From: Caballeronia novacaledonica
Lineage (GTDB): Bacteria > Pseudomonadota > Gammaproteobacteria > Burkholderiales > Burkholderiaceae
Reading direction: 5' to 3'
DNA length: 64,000 nucleotides
Assembly (NCBI RefSeq): GCF_900258035.1
Contig: NZ_OGTP01000003.1
Coordinates: forward strand, 1 to 64,000
Position numbers and translations under genes: made by a program. Position 1 is the stretch's first letter. Every line of letters begins with the position of its first letter. A model generated the notes under the pieces. It searched no databases, was not told the origin of the DNA, and was given only the letters and a program-made list of their open reading frames with translations. Positions 8,611 to 19,286 of the stretch are shown here, piece by piece.

Positions 8611-9078
8611 CTACCGAGCGCTCGGCCTCAAGCGGATGACAAATTCCGCCGGCGCAACGCCTCCGACGTCCAATGGCATTGGATCCGAACGCTGGACTGC
8701 CCTCAACGCAGCTTCGTCCCAAGCATCATCGCCGCTTTTGCGAGTGATAGTTACCGAGAGCAGCATGCCACTGGGTGCGCAGCGTACGGCCACTTCCGTC
8801 TCCAAACCCTCAGTTGGCCCCTTCCAAGCGATGTTTGGAGCGACGCGTCGCTGCACCTTGAGCGGGTAACTTTGGGCCGACACATCGGACCACCTTTCCG
8901 CCGAAGCGTTGGTCCGATCGACCGTCATCGAACTCCGCGTCGCCTGATACGTCTGTTCTTTCGTTGAATCGTCGGCGAAAACGGAAGGCGGGCTGACGAG
9001 CACATATGCGGCAATCGTCGAAAGCGCGCCGATGCGAGCATATCGCTTAGATAAGCTAAACTTTTTTACGAAGTTCAT
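8611..9078 (-). CDS. Exported protein with a stand-alone TolA C-terminal-like domain
   Basis: From the ATG at 9078 the protein is 155 aa. It starts with MNFVKKFSLSKRYARIGAL and a hydrophobic stretch ending PPSVFA, a signal peptide or single anchor. The last 90 residues resemble the C-terminal domain of TolA/TonB: YPLKVQRRVAPNIAW, then ETEVAVRCAPSGMLLSVTI and WDEAALRAVQRSDPMP. In normal TolA this domain follows a long helical rod that spans the periplasm; here the rod is missing. There is no tol-pal or exbBD gene nearby. The function is unknown. Longer forms starting upstream lack support, because the upstream part has no signal peptide logic. Confidence 0.75.
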   Translation of the reverse strand: MNFVKKFSLSKRYARIGALSTIAAYVLVSPPSVFADDSTKEQTYQATRSSMTVDRTNASAERWSDVSAQSYPLKVQRRVAPNIAWKGPTEGLETEVAVRCAPSGMLLSVTITRKSGDDAWDEAALRAVQRSDPMPLDVGGVAPAEFVIRLRPSAR

Positions 9079-9211
9079 CTTGTTGCGTTGTTGTGAGATG
9101 AGCCTGGGCGGCGACCCAGCGTCCTCAAGCGGAGCGACATTGTAGGGAAAGGGTTTGATCTTTGTCGGCAAACTTTGATTCTTCAGCGTTCGTTTGCCGC
9201 CGTCGATAAAA

Positions 9212-9241
9212 AACGGCGATCCAGTCACCCGGATCGCCGTT
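9212..9241 (-). terminator. Terminator of the malic enzyme gene
   Basis: A perfect 11-bp stem (AACGGCGATCC / GGATCGCCGTT) lies 28 nt after the minus-strand stop codon at 9269 and is followed on that strand by TTTTTATC. Confidence 0.85.
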
Positions 9242-9268
9242 CCTCTTCCCAATGAACGCGACTACGCG

Positions 9269-11542
9269 TTACCTCGCTACCCGCGCGTTCGCGCTCGCCA
9301 CCGCCGTCATGTTGATGATCCGCCGCACGGTCGCGGCCGGCGTCAGGATATGCACAGGCTTCGCCGCACCCAACAGGAACGGCCCGACCGTCACGCCCTC
9401 GCCGCTCACCATCTTGAGCAGGTTGTACGTGATGTTCGCCGCTTCCACGTTCGGCATGATCAGCAGATTCGCTTCGCCATGCAACGTCGTTCCCGGAAAC
9501 GCGGCCTTGCGCACGGTTTCGGAAAGCGCAGCATCGCCGTGCATCTCACCGTCGATTTCGAGCTCCGGCGCACGCTCCGCGATCAGCTTGCGCGCTTCCG
9601 CCATCCGCTTGCTCGACGCGGTCTGCACGCTGCCGAAATTCGAATTCGACACCAGCGCGACCTTCGGCTGAATCCCGAAACGCTCGATCTCGCGCGCCGC
9701 CAGAATCGTCATGTCGGCGAGTTGTTCGGGCGTCGGCGTTTCGTTGACGTACGTGTCGCTGATGAAGAGATTGCGCCCTTGCAGCATCAGCAGATTCATC
9801 GCCGCGAAGTTCTCCGCGCCTTCCGCCTTGCCGAGCACTTGCTCGATGAACTTCAGGTGATCCTGATACGTGTCGATGAGACCGCAGATCATCCCGTCCG
9901 CATCGCCGGTGTGAACGAGGATCGCGCCGATCAGCGTGTTGAACTTGCGCAGCGCGGCCTTCGCGCTTTCGGGCGTCACGCCCTGGCGCGCGGCGATCGC
10001 GTGATACGCCTGCCAGCTCTTCTGATAACGCGGATCGTCTTCCGGATTCACGATCTCGAAATCGACGCCCGGCTTCAGCTTCGAGCCCATCTTCTGCAGA
10101 CGCATTTCGACGACCGCCGGACGACCGATGATGATCGGCTTCGCGATCTTCTCCAGCAGCACGAACTGCGCGGCGCGCAGCACGCGCTCGTCCTCGCCTT
10201 CCGCGAACGCGATGCGCGCCGGGGCCGCCTTCGCCGCCGCGAACACCGGACGCATCACCATGCCCGTGCGATACACCGTCGCGCCGAGCGTCTCGCGATA
10301 CGCGTCCATGTCCTTGATCGGACGCGTCGCGACGCCCGAATCCATCGCGGCTTGCGCCACCGCCGGCGCAATCTTGATGATGAGGCGCGGATCGAAAGGC
10401 TTCGGAATCAGATATTCGGGACCGAATTCCAGCGAATGGCCTTCGTAGGCCTTCGCGACTTCATCGCCCTGATCGGTTTCTTCGGCGAGTTCGGCGATCG
10501 CGCGCACGCACGCGAGCTTCATTTCCTCGGTGATGGTCGTCGCGCCCACATCGAGCGCGCCGCGGAAGATGAACGGGAAGCACAGCACGTTGTTGACCTG
10601 ATTCGGATAATCCGAACGGCCCGTCGCCACGATGCAGTCCGGACGCACGCGCTTCGCCTCTTCCGGACGAATTTCCGGCTCGGGATTCGCCAGCGCGAGA
10701 ATCAGCGGCTTGTCGGCCATCGTCTCGACCATTTCCGCCTTCAGCACGCCCGCGCTCGAGCAGCCGAGGAAGACGTCGCAGCCGTGCATCGCATCGGCGA
10801 GCGTGCGCGCGTCGGTCGTCGCCTGATAGCGTTCCTTCGATGCGTCCAGATTGCCGCGGCCTTCGTAGATCACGCCCTTCGAATCGATCACGAGCGTGTT
10901 CGACTTCTTCAAACCCAGGTGGACGAGCAGGTCCAGACACGCGATTGCCGCCGCGCCCGCGCCGGAGCACACGAGCTTCACTTCGTCCAGCTTCTTGCCG
11001 ACCACTTTCAGGCCGTTCAGAATCGCCGCCGACGCGATGATCGCCGTACCGTGTTGATCGTCATGGAAAACGGGAATCTTCATGCGCTCGCGCAGCTTCT
11101 TCTCGATGTAGAAGCATTCCGGCGCCTTGATGTCTTCGAGGTTGATGCCGCCGAGCGTGGGCTCGAGCATCGCGATCGCATCGACGAGCTTGTCCGGATC
11201 GGTTTCCGCCAGCTCGATATCGAACACGTCGATGCCCGCGAACTTCTTGAAGAGACAGCCCTTGCCTTCCATCACCGGCTTGGCCGCGAGCGGGCCGATG
11301 TTGCCGAGACCGAGCACCGCCGTGCCGTTCGTCACGACGCCGACGAGATTCGCACGCGACGTGTACTTCTGCGCGTCGAGCGGTTCATCGTAGATCGCCA
11401 TGCACGCCGCCGCGACGCCGGGCGAGTACGCGAGCGAAAGGTCGAGCTGATTGGAAAGCGGCTTGGTCGGAGTAACCGAAATCTTGCCGGGGCGGGGATT
11501 CTGGTGATACGCGAGGGCACTTTGCTTCAGTTGTTCGTCCAT
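9269..11542 (-). CDS. maeB: NADP-dependent malic enzyme with phosphate acetyltransferase-like C-terminal domain
   Basis: The 757-aa protein has a malic enzyme part in the first 420 residues and a phosphotransacetylase-like domain in the rest, the standard MaeB layout. It converts malate to pyruvate, CO2 and NADPH. The [12 protein letters not shown] motif with the catalytic Tyr is near residue 39, the [18 protein letters not shown] motif with the catalytic Lys follows, and the nucleotide-binding loop [15 protein letters not shown] is near residue 190. The C-terminal domain is regulatory in known MaeB proteins and binds acetyl-CoA. It is transcribed alone. Confidence 0.96.
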   Translation of the reverse strand: MDEQLKQSALAYHQNPRPGKISVTPTKPLSNQLDLSLAYSPGVAAACMAIYDEPLDAQKYTSRANLVGVVTNGTAVLGLGNIGPLAAKPVMEGKGCLFKKFAGIDVFDIELAETDPDKLVDAIAMLEPTLGGINLEDIKAPECFYIEKKLRERMKIPVFHDDQHGTAIIASAAILNGLKVVGKKLDEVKLVCSGAGAAAIACLDLLVHLGLKKSNTLVIDSKGVIYEGRGNLDASKERYQATTDARTLADAMHGCDVFLGCSSAGVLKAEMVETMADKPLILALANPEPEIRPEEAKRVRPDCIVATGRSDYPNQVNNVLCFPFIFRGALDVGATTITEEMKLACVRAIAELAEETDQGDEVAKAYEGHSLEFGPEYLIPKPFDPRLIIKIAPAVAQAAMDSGVATRPIKDMDAYRETLGATVYRTGMVMRPVFAAAKAAPARIAFAEGEDERVLRAAQFVLLEKIAKPIIIGRPAVVEMRLQKMGSKLKPGVDFEIVNPEDDPRYQKSWQAYHAIAARQGVTPESAKAALRKFNTLIGAILVHTGDADGMICGLIDTYQDHLKFIEQVLGKAEGAENFAAMNLLMLQGRNLFISDTYVNETPTPEQLADMTILAAREIERFGIQPKVALVSNSNFGSVQTASSKRMAEARKLIAERAPELEIDGEMHGDAALSETVRKAAFPGTTLHGEANLLIMPNVEAANITYNLLKMVSGEGVTVGPFLLGAAKPVHILTPAATVRRIINMTAVASANARVAR

Positions 11543-11798
11543 GATTTGACCTGAGACGTTTGGGAATTATTTGAACAGGGTTCACACGACCGTCGACCGT
11601 GCTGCAATGAATGCGGGAATGTGAATCGATGGACCAAGTTTCATGGGCTCGGCGCGCCGGATAGACGCGGCGTGCCGCTCGCCGGGATCGAACGAGCGGA
11701 CGGAGCCTTTGGTTTTTTTTGGGATGTCCAGTGTACACCGCACGCCTGAAATGACGCGATGCAACGTTTCAGCGCAATGCCGTCCGATGAGGCCGCGC

Positions 11799-13037
11799 TC
11801 AGTCGAGCGCCGCCCCGCGTTTTTCCGGAATCAGAAAGAGCGTCGCGACGACGTCGAGCAGATAGATCGACGCGAGGAACGCCAGCGCCACCGCGAACGA
11901 ATAGCGCGCCGTCAGCGCGCCGACCACGACCGGCCCGAGTCCGCCGACCGCCCGCCCGATGTTGAACAGCACGTTTTGAGCGGTCGCGCGGGCTTCGGTC
12001 GGATAGATTTCGGAGATCAGCGCGCCGTAGCCGCCGAGCATGCCGTTCACGAACACGCCCATCGCCGCGCCGCCGATCAGTAGCGCCGCCGGGCTCGTCA
12101 GATTCGAATAGACGAACACCATGACGACCGCGCCGATCTGATAGACGAGAAACGCCGGTTTGCGTCCGAAGCGGTCCGCCGCCAGACCGAACAACCCGAT
12201 GCCGAACGCCATGCCGAGCACGGTGGCCGCGGTCCAGAGGCCGGATTTCGTCAGCGAGTAGCCGAATGTCTTCGACAGATAGCTCGGCAGCCAGATCATC
12301 AATCCGTAGTAGCCGAAGTTCTGCACCGAGCACAGAACGATGACGCCGAGGCTCGCGCGCGCGGTACGGGCGTCGTCGAAAAGACGGCTGAGCGGCAGCT
12401 TGCGGACGGCGGCGGCTTTGGCGGCCGCGCGGCGTTCGGTGAAGAGCGCGGGCTCGTCCACGTGTCGCCGCACGAAGAACGACGCGACCGCCGGCAGCAG
12501 CCCGACCGCGAACATGCCGCGCCAGCCGATCACGGGCAGGAGCATCGGCGTGATGAGCGCGGCGGCGAGCACGCCCAATTGCCAGCCGATCCCCACATAC
12601 GACGACACGCGCGCCCGCAGCCGCGCGGGCCACGCCTCGGCGACGAGCGCCATGCCGATGCCGAACTCGCCGCCCAGCCCGATCCCCGCGATGGTGCGAT
12701 AGATCAGCAAGTCGCCGTAGCCCTGCGCGAGCGCGCACAAGCCGGTGAAGACGGCGAATACGAGAATCGTCCAGGTCAGCATGCGCACGCGCCCGAAGTA
12801 GTCGGACAGCATGCCGAACACGACGCCGCCCGCGACCGCGCCGGCGAGCGTCCACGTGACGAGCGCCCCGGATTGCGCGGGCGTGAGATGCAGGTCGGCG
12901 GCGATCGCGGGCAGCATGAAGCCGAGGATCAGCAGATCGAAGCCGTCCATTGCGTAGCCGAGCACGGACGCGACGAGCGCCTGCATCGCGTGGCGGGAAA
13001 GCGGTTCGGACGAAGCGGAAGAGGAAGCGGGCGTCAT
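11799..13037 (-). CDS. MFS transporter
   Basis: From the ATG at 13037 this is a 412-aa, 12-helix Major Facilitator protein. The conserved loop motif after helix 2 ([15 protein letters not shown]) and its repeat in the second half ([13 protein letters not shown]) are visible. The opening [25 protein letters not shown], split here around the GFD motif, is typical of the AAHS/sialate type that carry organic acids. The substrate is not known. A longer frame reaches further upstream but adds a tail that looks like untranslated DNA. It is divergent from pyrE. Confidence 0.9.
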   Translation of the reverse strand: MTPASSSASSEPLSRHAMQALVASVLGYAMDGFDLLILGFMLPAIAADLHLTPAQSGALVTWTLAGAVAGGVVFGMLSDYFGRVRMLTWTILVFAVFTGLCALAQGYGDLLIYRTIAGIGLGGEFGIGMALVAEAWPARLRARVSSYVGIGWQLGVLAAALITPMLLPVIGWRGMFAVGLLPAVASFFVRRHVDEPALFTERRAAAKAAAVRKLPLSRLFDDARTARASLGVIVLCSVQNFGYYGLMIWLPSYLSKTFGYSLTKSGLWTAATVLGMAFGIGLFGLAADRFGRKPAFLVYQIGAVVMVFVYSNLTSPAALLIGGAAMGVFVNGMLGGYGALISEIYPTEARATAQNVLFNIGRAVGGLGPVVVGALTARYSFAVALAFLASIYLLDVVATLFLIPEKRGAALD

Positions 13038-13272
13038 CGGAGCGTTCGGCGAAAAGTGCCGCGAGTGTACGCGCGAGCGCGCGAATCGTTCAATCGATCG
13101 AAAAAAGCCTGCTCGCCCGCATCCTTCCGCTCGGGTAAAATGGCCGGCTACGCGCGCAGTGAATGCGAAAACGTCGTCCAAAACGGCCCGTTTTGCTTCG
13201 ATTCATGCGCCAAAGGCCCTCGCGGCCGCCTCCCCGCTTTTGCAAGCGCCACACAAGTCCAAGGATTCGCCC

Positions 13273-13959
13273 ATGACAGGCTTCGATCGCCAGACGATCT
13301 CCGACACCACCGCCAAGATGCTGCTCGAAGTGCAGGCGGTGCATTTCAACGCGGAAAAACCGTACATCTTCACGTCCGGCTGGGCGAGCCCGGTGTATAT
13401 CGACTGCCGCAAGCTGATCTCGTATCCGCGCGTCCGTCGCGGCCTGATGGAAATGGCCGAAGCGACCATTCTGCGCGACGTCGGCTACGAGCAGATCGAC
13501 GCCGTCGCGGGCGGCGAGACCGCGGGCATCCCGTTCGCCGCGTGGATCGCCGACCGCCTGATGGTGCCGATGCAATATGTCCGCAAGAAGCCGAAGGGTT
13601 TCGGCCGCAACGCGCAGATCGAAGGTCTGCTGACCGAAGGCCAGCGCGTGCTGCTGGTCGAAGACTTGACCACGGACAGCCGCAGCAAGATCAACTTCAT
13701 CAACGCGCTGCGAACCGCGGGCGCGAAGGTGAGCGACTGCTTCGTGCTCTTCCACTACAACATCTTCAAGGAAAGCGTGTCGGTGCTGAAAGACATCGAC
13801 GTGGATCTGCATGCGCTCGCCACCTGGTGGGACGTGCTGCGCGTGGCGAAAGAGCAAGGCTATTTCGAATCGAAGACGCTCGATGAAGTCGAGAAATTTC
13901 TCCACGCGCCGGCGGAATGGTCGGCTGCGCATGGCGGTGTGACCGCTGCCCCGCAATAA
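13273..13959 (+). CDS. pyrE: Orotate phosphoribosyltransferase
   Basis: The enzyme makes orotidine 5'-phosphate from orotate and PRPP in pyrimidine synthesis. From the ATG at 13273 (AAGGA upstream) it is 228 aa, the usual proteobacterial length. The conserved [16 protein letters not shown] motif, the [17 protein letters not shown] loop and the PRPP-binding [13 protein letters not shown] motif are all intact. It ends at a very strong terminator. It is transcribed alone. Confidence 0.97.
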   Translation: MTGFDRQTISDTTAKMLLEVQAVHFNAEKPYIFTSGWASPVYIDCRKLISYPRVRRGLMEMAEATILRDVGYEQIDAVAGGETAGIPFAAWIADRLMVPMQYVRKKPKGFGRNAQIEGLLTEGQRVLLVEDLTTDSRSKINFINALRTAGAKVSDCFVLFHYNIFKESVSVLKDIDVDLHALATWWDVLRVAKEQGYFESKTLDEVEKFLHAPAEWSAAHGGVTAAPQ

Positions 13960-13987
13960 GTATTAACGTTCGCGAATCAATTGATGA

Positions 13988-14021
13988 AAAAAAGCCGTTG
14001 ACTGAAATCAACGGCTTTTTT
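13988..14021. terminator. Strong bidirectional terminator between pyrE and the response regulator gene
   Basis: A perfect 14-bp stem (AAAAAAGCCGTTGA / TCAACGGCTTTTTT) with a 6-nt loop. The A and T runs let it act on both strands between the two converging genes. Confidence 0.9.
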
Positions 14022-14040
14022 ATTTGGCAAACGAAATCGC

Positions 14041-14751
14041 TTAAAGCGAATTCGGATTCGGTAGTGAATCGTCGAGCGAGCCGTCGCCGGAATAGGCCGA
14101 GAGATTCATTAATCCGTTGCTTTGCGCATACTGAAACAATTCGGAGTCGCGCTCGATGCCGAGTTTTCGCATTGCGGTGTTCTTTTGCGTGCTGATGGTT
14201 TTGATACTGCGACGCAATTGTCCCGCGATTTCCGTGATCGTCATGCCCGAAACGAAAAGGCGCACCACTTCGAGTTCGCGCTTGGACAGGATCACGCTGC
14301 GCTGCTGCCCGCTCGAACCGAGCCCCATGCTGTCGAGCGCCGCCTTCACGGACGGGCCCAGATACTCCTGCCCGCGCATGACGTGCTGGATCGCCCAGCC
14401 GATGTGGTTCATGTCGTCGGCCTTGTTGATGATCGACATCACGCCCACTTCGCGCAATCGTTTGAGCAAGGCCGGATTTTCGAGCATGGTCAGCACGACG
14501 AGTTTCACCCGCGGGAACTGCCGGCCGATATAACCGAGCAAGGGCATGCCGTCGCCGTACGAACCGCCGGGCATGGCGAGATCGGTGACGAGGACGTCGC
14601 ACGGCTCCTTCTGCAGGAACTGGATGAGTTCGGTCGACTGGCGCGCCTGACCGATGACGTCCACCTCCGGAAACTTGTTGAGCGCCTGCGTCGCGCCAAA
14701 CAGAATGACCGGATGGTCGTCTGCAATGATGACTTTTATTCGCTGGCTCAT
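14041..14751 (-). CDS. Response regulator with LuxR-type HTH (RcsB-like)
   Basis: This 236-aa protein has a receiver domain (residues 1-130) and a NarL/LuxR helix-turn-helix (about 155-215; LSKRELEVVRLFVSGMTITE). The acidic pair Asp11/Asp12 and the phosphate acceptor Asp57 (DVLVTDLAMPGG) are present. The insertion SYGDGMPLLGYIGRQFP after the acceptor is like that of RcsB, which regulates capsule and motility in enterics. No sensor kinase gene is nearby, so the partner is unknown. It is transcribed alone. Confidence 0.92.
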   Translation of the reverse strand: MSQRIKVIIADDHPVILFGATQALNKFPEVDVIGQARQSTELIQFLQKEPCDVLVTDLAMPGGSYGDGMPLLGYIGRQFPRVKLVVLTMLENPALLKRLREVGVMSIINKADDMNHIGWAIQHVMRGQEYLGPSVKAALDSMGLGSSGQQRSVILSKRELEVVRLFVSGMTITEIAGQLRRSIKTISTQKNTAMRKLGIERDSELFQYAQSNGLMNLSAYSGDGSLDDSLPNPNSL

Positions 14752-15042
14752 TTAACTTCTCCTGTATTGCGATCGTTTAGTTGCCGCGCGAATCTGCGTC
14801 GAATTACTCATTTCTACGTTCAATAGAGTCAGAAGTCACCGCCGTCAAGGCGCTGCGCGCTACGTCCAAACCGGTTGGCGCAAAGCGTGCCATCGGTAAG
14901 TCCCAAGGATTTAAGACTTTTTATGCTTTGTTGCAATGTTAAACTGCAAGCTGGTACGAAGCGCATCACTGAGACAAAAAACATCGTTGCAGCCAGCGAA
15001 ACGCTGCTATAACGCGCGACGATACTGACAGGAGTTCAGCCC

Positions 15043-15630
15043 ATGCGCCTCACCGGCCGACGCGTGAGTTCGACTGGCCATGTCGCATCAGCACTCTTCC
15101 TCGCTTTCGCGGCCGTTTTCGGGAAGCCGCACGAGGCCTCGGCCGACCCCGCGTTCACCGTATCCAGTACGGATCTCGCGCCGGGCAAGACCATCGGGCG
15201 CGATCTGCTCTTCGATCAATCCGAATGCAAAGGCGGCAACCGCTCGCCGCAGATTTCCTGGCACGGCGCACCCGCGAACACGCGCAGCTTCGCCGTGACG
15301 ATCTTCGATCCCGACGCGCCCGGGCGCGGCTGGTGGCACTGGGCGGTCGCCGGCATCCCGACGGGCACGGATCGTCTGCCGAACAACGCGAGCGCATCGG
15401 GCGCGCTGCGCAAGCTGGGCGCCGTCGAGGCACGCAACGACTGGGACACGGACGGATACGCCGGCCCGTGCCCGCCGCCCGGCAAGCCGCATCGCTACAT
15501 CGTGACCGTCTACGCGCTCGACAGCGCCGATCTGCGCCTGCGCCAGGGCACGCCCGCGCTCATGTTCGAGCACGAAATCCGCACGATGACGATCGCCAGC
15601 GCACAGCTCACGTTCACATACGGCCGTTAA
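15043..15630 (+). CDS. Exported YbhB/YbcL-type PEBP-family protein
   Basis: The 195-aa protein starts with a signal peptide (hydrophobic HVASALFLAFAAVFG, cleavage near EASA). The rest is a phosphatidylethanolamine-binding protein / Raf-kinase-inhibitor-like fold: SPQISWHGAP, FAVTIFDPDAP, WWHWAVAGIP, and YIVTVYALD. The bacterial family has no agreed biochemical role. A ribosome binding site (AGGAG) precedes the ATG. The flavodoxin-like gene follows after 114 nt. Confidence 0.92.
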   Translation: MRLTGRRVSSTGHVASALFLAFAAVFGKPHEASADPAFTVSSTDLAPGKTIGRDLLFDQSECKGGNRSPQISWHGAPANTRSFAVTIFDPDAPGRGWWHWAVAGIPTGTDRLPNNASASGALRKLGAVEARNDWDTDGYAGPCPPPGKPHRYIVTVYALDSADLRLRQGTPALMFEHEIRTMTIASAQLTFTYGR

Positions 15631-15744
15631 CCTGAAGTCAGCGGCCGTGCGCTCGCTCCGCTCGGTGAAAAATTGTCTTTGCTAGACTGGCCCGGCCCGT
15701 CCGCAAGACACGCGGCGCGACGCAGGGAACGACTCGGGAAAACC

Positions 15745-16359
15745 ATGCCGAACATCATCATCGTTTATCACAGCGGCTACGGCCACACGAGGAAAGTCGC
15801 GGAAGCCGTGCTCGGCGGCGCAACCGACGCCGGCGCGAACGTGAAACTGATCGCCGTCGGTGATCTCGACGACGCCGCCTGGGCCGAACTGGACGCCGCC
15901 GACGCCATCGTTTTCGGCGCGCCGACCTACATGGGCGGGCCGTCCGCCGACTTCAAGAAGTTCGCCGACGCGAGTTCGAAGCCCTGGTTCGCGCAGAAAT
16001 GGAAGGACAAGATCGCGGCCGGATTCACCAATTCGGCGCACATGAACGGCGACAAATTCCTGACCATCTCCTATTTCGTCACGCTGGCGATGCAGCACGG
16101 CATGGTCTGGATCGGCACGGGCATGATGCCGTCGAACACGAAGGCGGCGACGCGCAACGATTTGAACTTCGTCGGCGGCTTTACCGGTCTGCTGACGCAG
16201 TCGCCCGCGGACGCCTCGCCGGACGAAGCGCCGCCGCCCGGCGATCTCGAAACGGCGAAGGCTTTCGGCGCGCGCGTCGCCGAGGTGACGGCGCGCTGGA
16301 TCGGCGGTCGGGCGTGCGTCGAAGACGGCGGACATCAACCCGCCTCGGAATCGCACTAG
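15745..16359 (+). CDS. Flavodoxin-fold NAD(P)H-dependent reductase (WrbA-like)
   Basis: From the ATG at 15745 the protein is 204 aa. The FMN phosphate-binding loop is visible at the start ([17 protein letters not shown]), followed by the [17 protein letters not shown] motif that contacts the flavin ring. The layout is that of WrbA and related NAD(P)H:quinone or FMN reductases. The substrate is not known. Longer starts at 15673 lack a ribosome binding site. It ends 46 nt before argC and may be co-transcribed with it. Confidence 0.88.
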   Translation: MPNIIIVYHSGYGHTRKVAEAVLGGATDAGANVKLIAVGDLDDAAWAELDAADAIVFGAPTYMGGPSADFKKFADASSKPWFAQKWKDKIAAGFTNSAHMNGDKFLTISYFVTLAMQHGMVWIGTGMMPSNTKAATRNDLNFVGGFTGLLTQSPADASPDEAPPPGDLETAKAFGARVAEVTARWIGGRACVEDGGHQPASESH

Positions 16360-16405
16360 AATATTGGTTTTGCGGCGAGCGCCCGCACGAACCAGCGAGA
16401 TCGAG

Positions 16406-17359
16406 ATGACCACGAAAGTATTTGTCGACGGACAGGAAGGCACCACCGGCCTGAAAATTTTCGAATATCTGTCGCAGCGCCGTGACATCGAAGTGCTGCG
16501 TATCGAGGAAGCGAAGCGCAAGGACATCGAGGAGCGCCGCCGGCTCATCAACGCGTCGGACGTGACGTTCCTGTGCCTGCCGGATGTCGCGTCGCGCGAA
16601 TCCGTTTCGCTCGTCGACAAAGACAACGCGCGCACCGTGATGATCGACGCGAGCACGGCTTTCCGCACGCAGGACGACTGGGCGTACGGCCTGCCCGAAC
16701 TCACGCGCGCGCAGCGCGAGCGTCTGCGCACGTCGAAGCGCATCGCGGTGCCGGGCTGCCACGCGTCGGCGTTCGTGCTGTCGGTGCAGCCGCTCGTCGC
16801 GGGCGGTCTCGTTCCCGCCGATTTCGACGCGCACGCCTATTCCATCACCGGCTACAGCGGCGGCGGCAAGAAAATGATCGCGGAGTTCGAAGCGGGCGGC
16901 AACGAGCGGCTCATGAGTCCGCGTCCGTACGCGCTGAGCCTCACGCACAAGCATCTGCCGGAAATGTCGGTGCGCACGGGTCTCGCGCGCGCGCCGGTCT
17001 TTACGCCGATCGTCGGCCCGTTCCTGAAGGGCCTCGCGGTGACGACGTATTTCTCGCCGGACCAGCTTTCGCGCCCGGCGAAGCCGCAAGACGTGCGCGA
17101 CATGCTCGCCGAGTACTACAACAACGAGCCGTTCGTGCGCGTGATGTCATTCGATGCCGAAAGCAACCTCGACGCCGGCTTCTTCGACGTGCAAGCCTGC
17201 AACGACACGAACCGCGTCGATATCTTCGTGTTCGGCAACGACGAGCGCTTCGTGACGGTCGCGCGTCTGGACAATCTCGGGAAGGGCGCATCGGGCGCGG
17301 CGATCCAGTGCATGAATCTGGCGATCGGCGCGGATGAGGAGACGGGTCTCGCCCGCTGA
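16406..17359 (+). CDS. argC: N-acetyl-gamma-glutamyl-phosphate reductase, short (type 2) form
   Basis: This arginine synthesis enzyme reduces N-acetylglutamyl phosphate to the semialdehyde with NADPH. From the ATG at 16406 it is 317 aa, the length of the type 2 ArgC family. The start [19 protein letters not shown] is the type 2 nucleotide-binding motif. The catalytic cysteine is Cys118 in VPGCHASAF, and the [12 protein letters not shown] motif follows. Other arginine genes are not in the window. It ends at a good terminator. Confidence 0.95.
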   Translation: MTTKVFVDGQEGTTGLKIFEYLSQRRDIEVLRIEEAKRKDIEERRRLINASDVTFLCLPDVASRESVSLVDKDNARTVMIDASTAFRTQDDWAYGLPELTRAQRERLRTSKRIAVPGCHASAFVLSVQPLVAGGLVPADFDAHAYSITGYSGGGKKMIAEFEAGGNERLMSPRPYALSLTHKHLPEMSVRTGLARAPVFTPIVGPFLKGLAVTTYFSPDQLSRPAKPQDVRDMLAEYYNNEPFVRVMSFDAESNLDAGFFDVQACNDTNRVDIFVFGNDERFVTVARLDNLGKGASGAAIQCMNLAIGADEETGLAR

Positions 17360-17380
17360 TTACGTTTCGCAGAAATACTG

Positions 17381-17417
17381 AAGGCCGATTCGCTTCACTG
17401 CGAGTCGGCCTTTTTTT
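17381..17417 (+). terminator. Terminator after argC
   Basis: A 13-bp stem with one G-T pair (AAGGCCGATTCGC / GCGAGTCGGCCTT) and a 6-nt loop, followed by seven T residues. Confidence 0.85.
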
Positions 17418-17456
17418 GCGTCTCTCGATGCAACGCAGCATCGAATGCTATGGACG

Positions 17457-17483
17457 AAAAAAAGCCCGCCAAGCTGGCGGGCT
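17457..17483 (-). terminator. Terminator of the minus-strand response regulator gene
   Basis: A perfect 8-bp stem (AGCCCGCC / GGCGGGCT) with a 5-nt loop; seven A residues beside it read as a T run on the minus strand. Confidence 0.8.
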
Positions 17484-17592
17484 GAATCCATATCAGTGGA
17501 GACATGGAGGAGACAGGAGCAATGGTAACAAGTATATTGGTGCATCGCAACATTGCGTGTTGCGACGAACCGACACATCCGATCGATGCGAG

Positions 17593-17958
17593 TTACGGCT
17601 GCATCATCGACAGAATGAACTGGAGTTGATCCGCCGAAATCGGCTTGACGAGATGGACGTCGAAACCGGCGTCGAGCGTCATTTCCCGATGCTGCGGCTG
17701 TCCCCAACCCGTCAGCGCGACGAGCATCATCGCGTGGCCGTTCGGCGTTTCACGCAGCGCGCGCGCCGCAGCGAGGCCATCGACGAGCGGCATGCCGAGA
17801 TCGAGAATCACGACTTCCGGATCGAACTGCGCGGCCACTTCGACGGCTTGCGCGCCGTTCGCCGCGAGCGCGACTTCGTGGCCCATGCCGGTCAGCAGGT
17901 TCGCAAGGCCGGATAGCGCGTCGTCGTCGTCATCGGCTATCAGGATGCGCTTGCTCAC
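17593..17958 (-). CDS. Single-domain response regulator (CheY-like receiver)
   Basis: This 121-aa protein is a receiver domain with no output domain. The acidic patch (IADDDDDAL) and the phosphate acceptor Asp53 (VVILDLGMPLVDG) are present, as are the switch Thr (ALTGWGQ) and the Lys of HLVKPIS. The ALTGWG and AGFDVHLVKP motifs are typical of receivers tied to hybrid sensor kinases. Another receiver of this kind is at 27599-28000. It is 7 nt downstream of a small exported gene and is probably in an operon with it. Confidence 0.92.
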   Translation of the reverse strand: MSKRILIADDDDDALSGLANLLTGMGHEVALAANGAQAVEVAAQFDPEVVILDLGMPLVDGLAAARALRETPNGHAMMLVALTGWGQPQHREMTLDAGFDVHLVKPISADQLQFILSMMQP

Positions 17959-17965
17959 GATGGCC

Positions 17966-18406
17966 TCACCGGGAACCGTAGATTTCGAGTTTCAACTTGT
18001 TCGATCCCGCCTGCGCCGCCGCGATCTCCGTGCGCGCGCCGCGAGCGCCCAGATAAAAATGCTGGCGCGCGGGCGAATTCTGATCGTGCGTCGCGTCGGG
18101 CAGGCACGATGCGATGTCCGCCGCGACACCCTGCAACGCGTCGGCGCTGGAGCCGCCGTGCGGCGTCCACGTGCATCGATAGTTCGTCTGCGATGCCGCG
18201 CACTTCGCGTCGTCGCCGTAAGGCAGCGCGACGGCGCGTCCATCGATCGCGGAAAGCGATGAAAAATTCGGCGCGGCAGCGACGATGCGCTTGAGCGCGT
18301 CGCACGGGCTCGGGGTGTCGTCGGCGCGCGCGGAAGTCGTCGCCAGTACGCCGAAACAAAGCGGCAAAAGCGCGGCGCACGCGGCGCGTCGGCCAATCGG
18401 ATGCAT
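17966..18406 (-). CDS. Exported protein of unknown function
   Basis: The 146-aa protein has a signal peptide (MHPIGRRAACAALLPLCFG, cleavage near TSARA). The mature part has four cysteines that could form disulfides (SPCDALK, AKCAAS, YRCTW, ASCLPD). A strong ribosome binding site (AAGGAGG) precedes the start. I do not recognise a family. The next gene is a receiver protein starting 7 nt after its stop, so the two are probably one transcript. Confidence 0.8.
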   Translation of the reverse strand: MHPIGRRAACAALLPLCFGVLATTSARADDTPSPCDALKRIVAAAPNFSSLSAIDGRAVALPYGDDAKCAASQTNYRCTWTPHGGSSADALQGVAADIASCLPDATHDQNSPARQHFYLGARGARTEIAAAQAGSNKLKLEIYGSR

Positions 18407-18560
18407 GAGGCGCCTCCTTTTTTGCTGTTCTTTTTGGTTCGCCGTGAACCGGGACGAGCGCGACTATGCGCCGGCCGGCCGCGCCTGTCTGTTCGACAGC
18501 GAATGAATCACATCAAGCGCCACGCAAATCATGCGCCCGTTCGTGCAGACGTTTGGCGCG

Positions 18561-19190
18561 TCAGTGGCGCACGAGCGCCATCATCGCGCCGAAGCCGACG
18601 AACACGCCGCCCGTCAAGCGATTGAACGCCCGCGCGACGTTCGCGCTTTTCAGCTTGTCGCCGATGCGCGCGCCGAGACCCGCGTACACGGCGTACCAGC
18701 TCACTTCGATCACGGCGAACGTCGACACGAGCACCGCGAATTGCGGCAGGACCGGCCGGCTCGCGTCGATGAACTGCGGCAGCAGCGCCGCCGCGAAGAG
18801 GATCGCTTTCGGATTGCTGCTCGCGACCAGAAAACCATTGCGAAAAAGCGTGAAGCGCCGGGCGGAATGCGCGGCGCCGGTGTTATCGCGGATATCGGCG
18901 GCGTTCGCCTTCGCGCGCCAACTCTTCACGCCGAGCCAGACGAGATACGCCGCGCCGATCAGACGCAGCGTGTCGAAGAGGCGCGGCCAGGCTTCGAGAA
19001 ACACGCCCAACCCCGCCGCCGATACCGACAACATGAGGATGAGCGCCGAGAGACAGCCGGCCATGGTGGCCGTCGAGCGCTTGAGACCATGACGCGCGCC
19101 GTGCGTCATGACGAGCAGCATGTTGGGACCGGGAATCGCGGAAACGACGAAAACGGTGGCGACGAACAGCCACCAGAGATGCAGGCTCAT
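18561..19190 (-). CDS. LysE/RhtB-family amino acid exporter
   Basis: The 209-aa membrane protein has about six hydrophobic segments and the typical opening of the family (FVVSAIPGPNMLLVMTHGAR) plus the SSNPKAILFAAALLPQF motif. These proteins export amino acids or homoserine lactones. The substrate cannot be told from sequence. It is transcribed alone on the minus strand. Confidence 0.93.
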   Translation of the reverse strand: MSLHLWWLFVATVFVVSAIPGPNMLLVMTHGARHGLKRSTATMAGCLSALILMLSVSAAGLGVFLEAWPRLFDTLRLIGAAYLVWLGVKSWRAKANAADIRDNTGAAHSARRFTLFRNGFLVASSNPKAILFAAALLPQFIDASRPVLPQFAVLVSTFAVIEVSWYAVYAGLGARIGDKLKSANVARAFNRLTGGVFVGFGAMMALVRH

Positions 19191-19286
19191 TGCGGCGTGG
19201 CGGAGAAGAGTACGGGATTCGCATTATGCCGTCTGCCCGCGCCGGTTCAGGCAGAACGCCGCCTTCGCCACACCGCGCGCGTGGAA

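Noticed and set aside
9194..11554. A 786-aa open frame antisense to the malic enzyme gene
   Set aside because: High GC makes long antisense frames. The opposite strand has a complete MaeB with all motifs, so this is a shadow. The frames at 5448-7856 and 50890-52884 are the same kind of artefact, against the indolepyruvate oxidoreductase and glmS.
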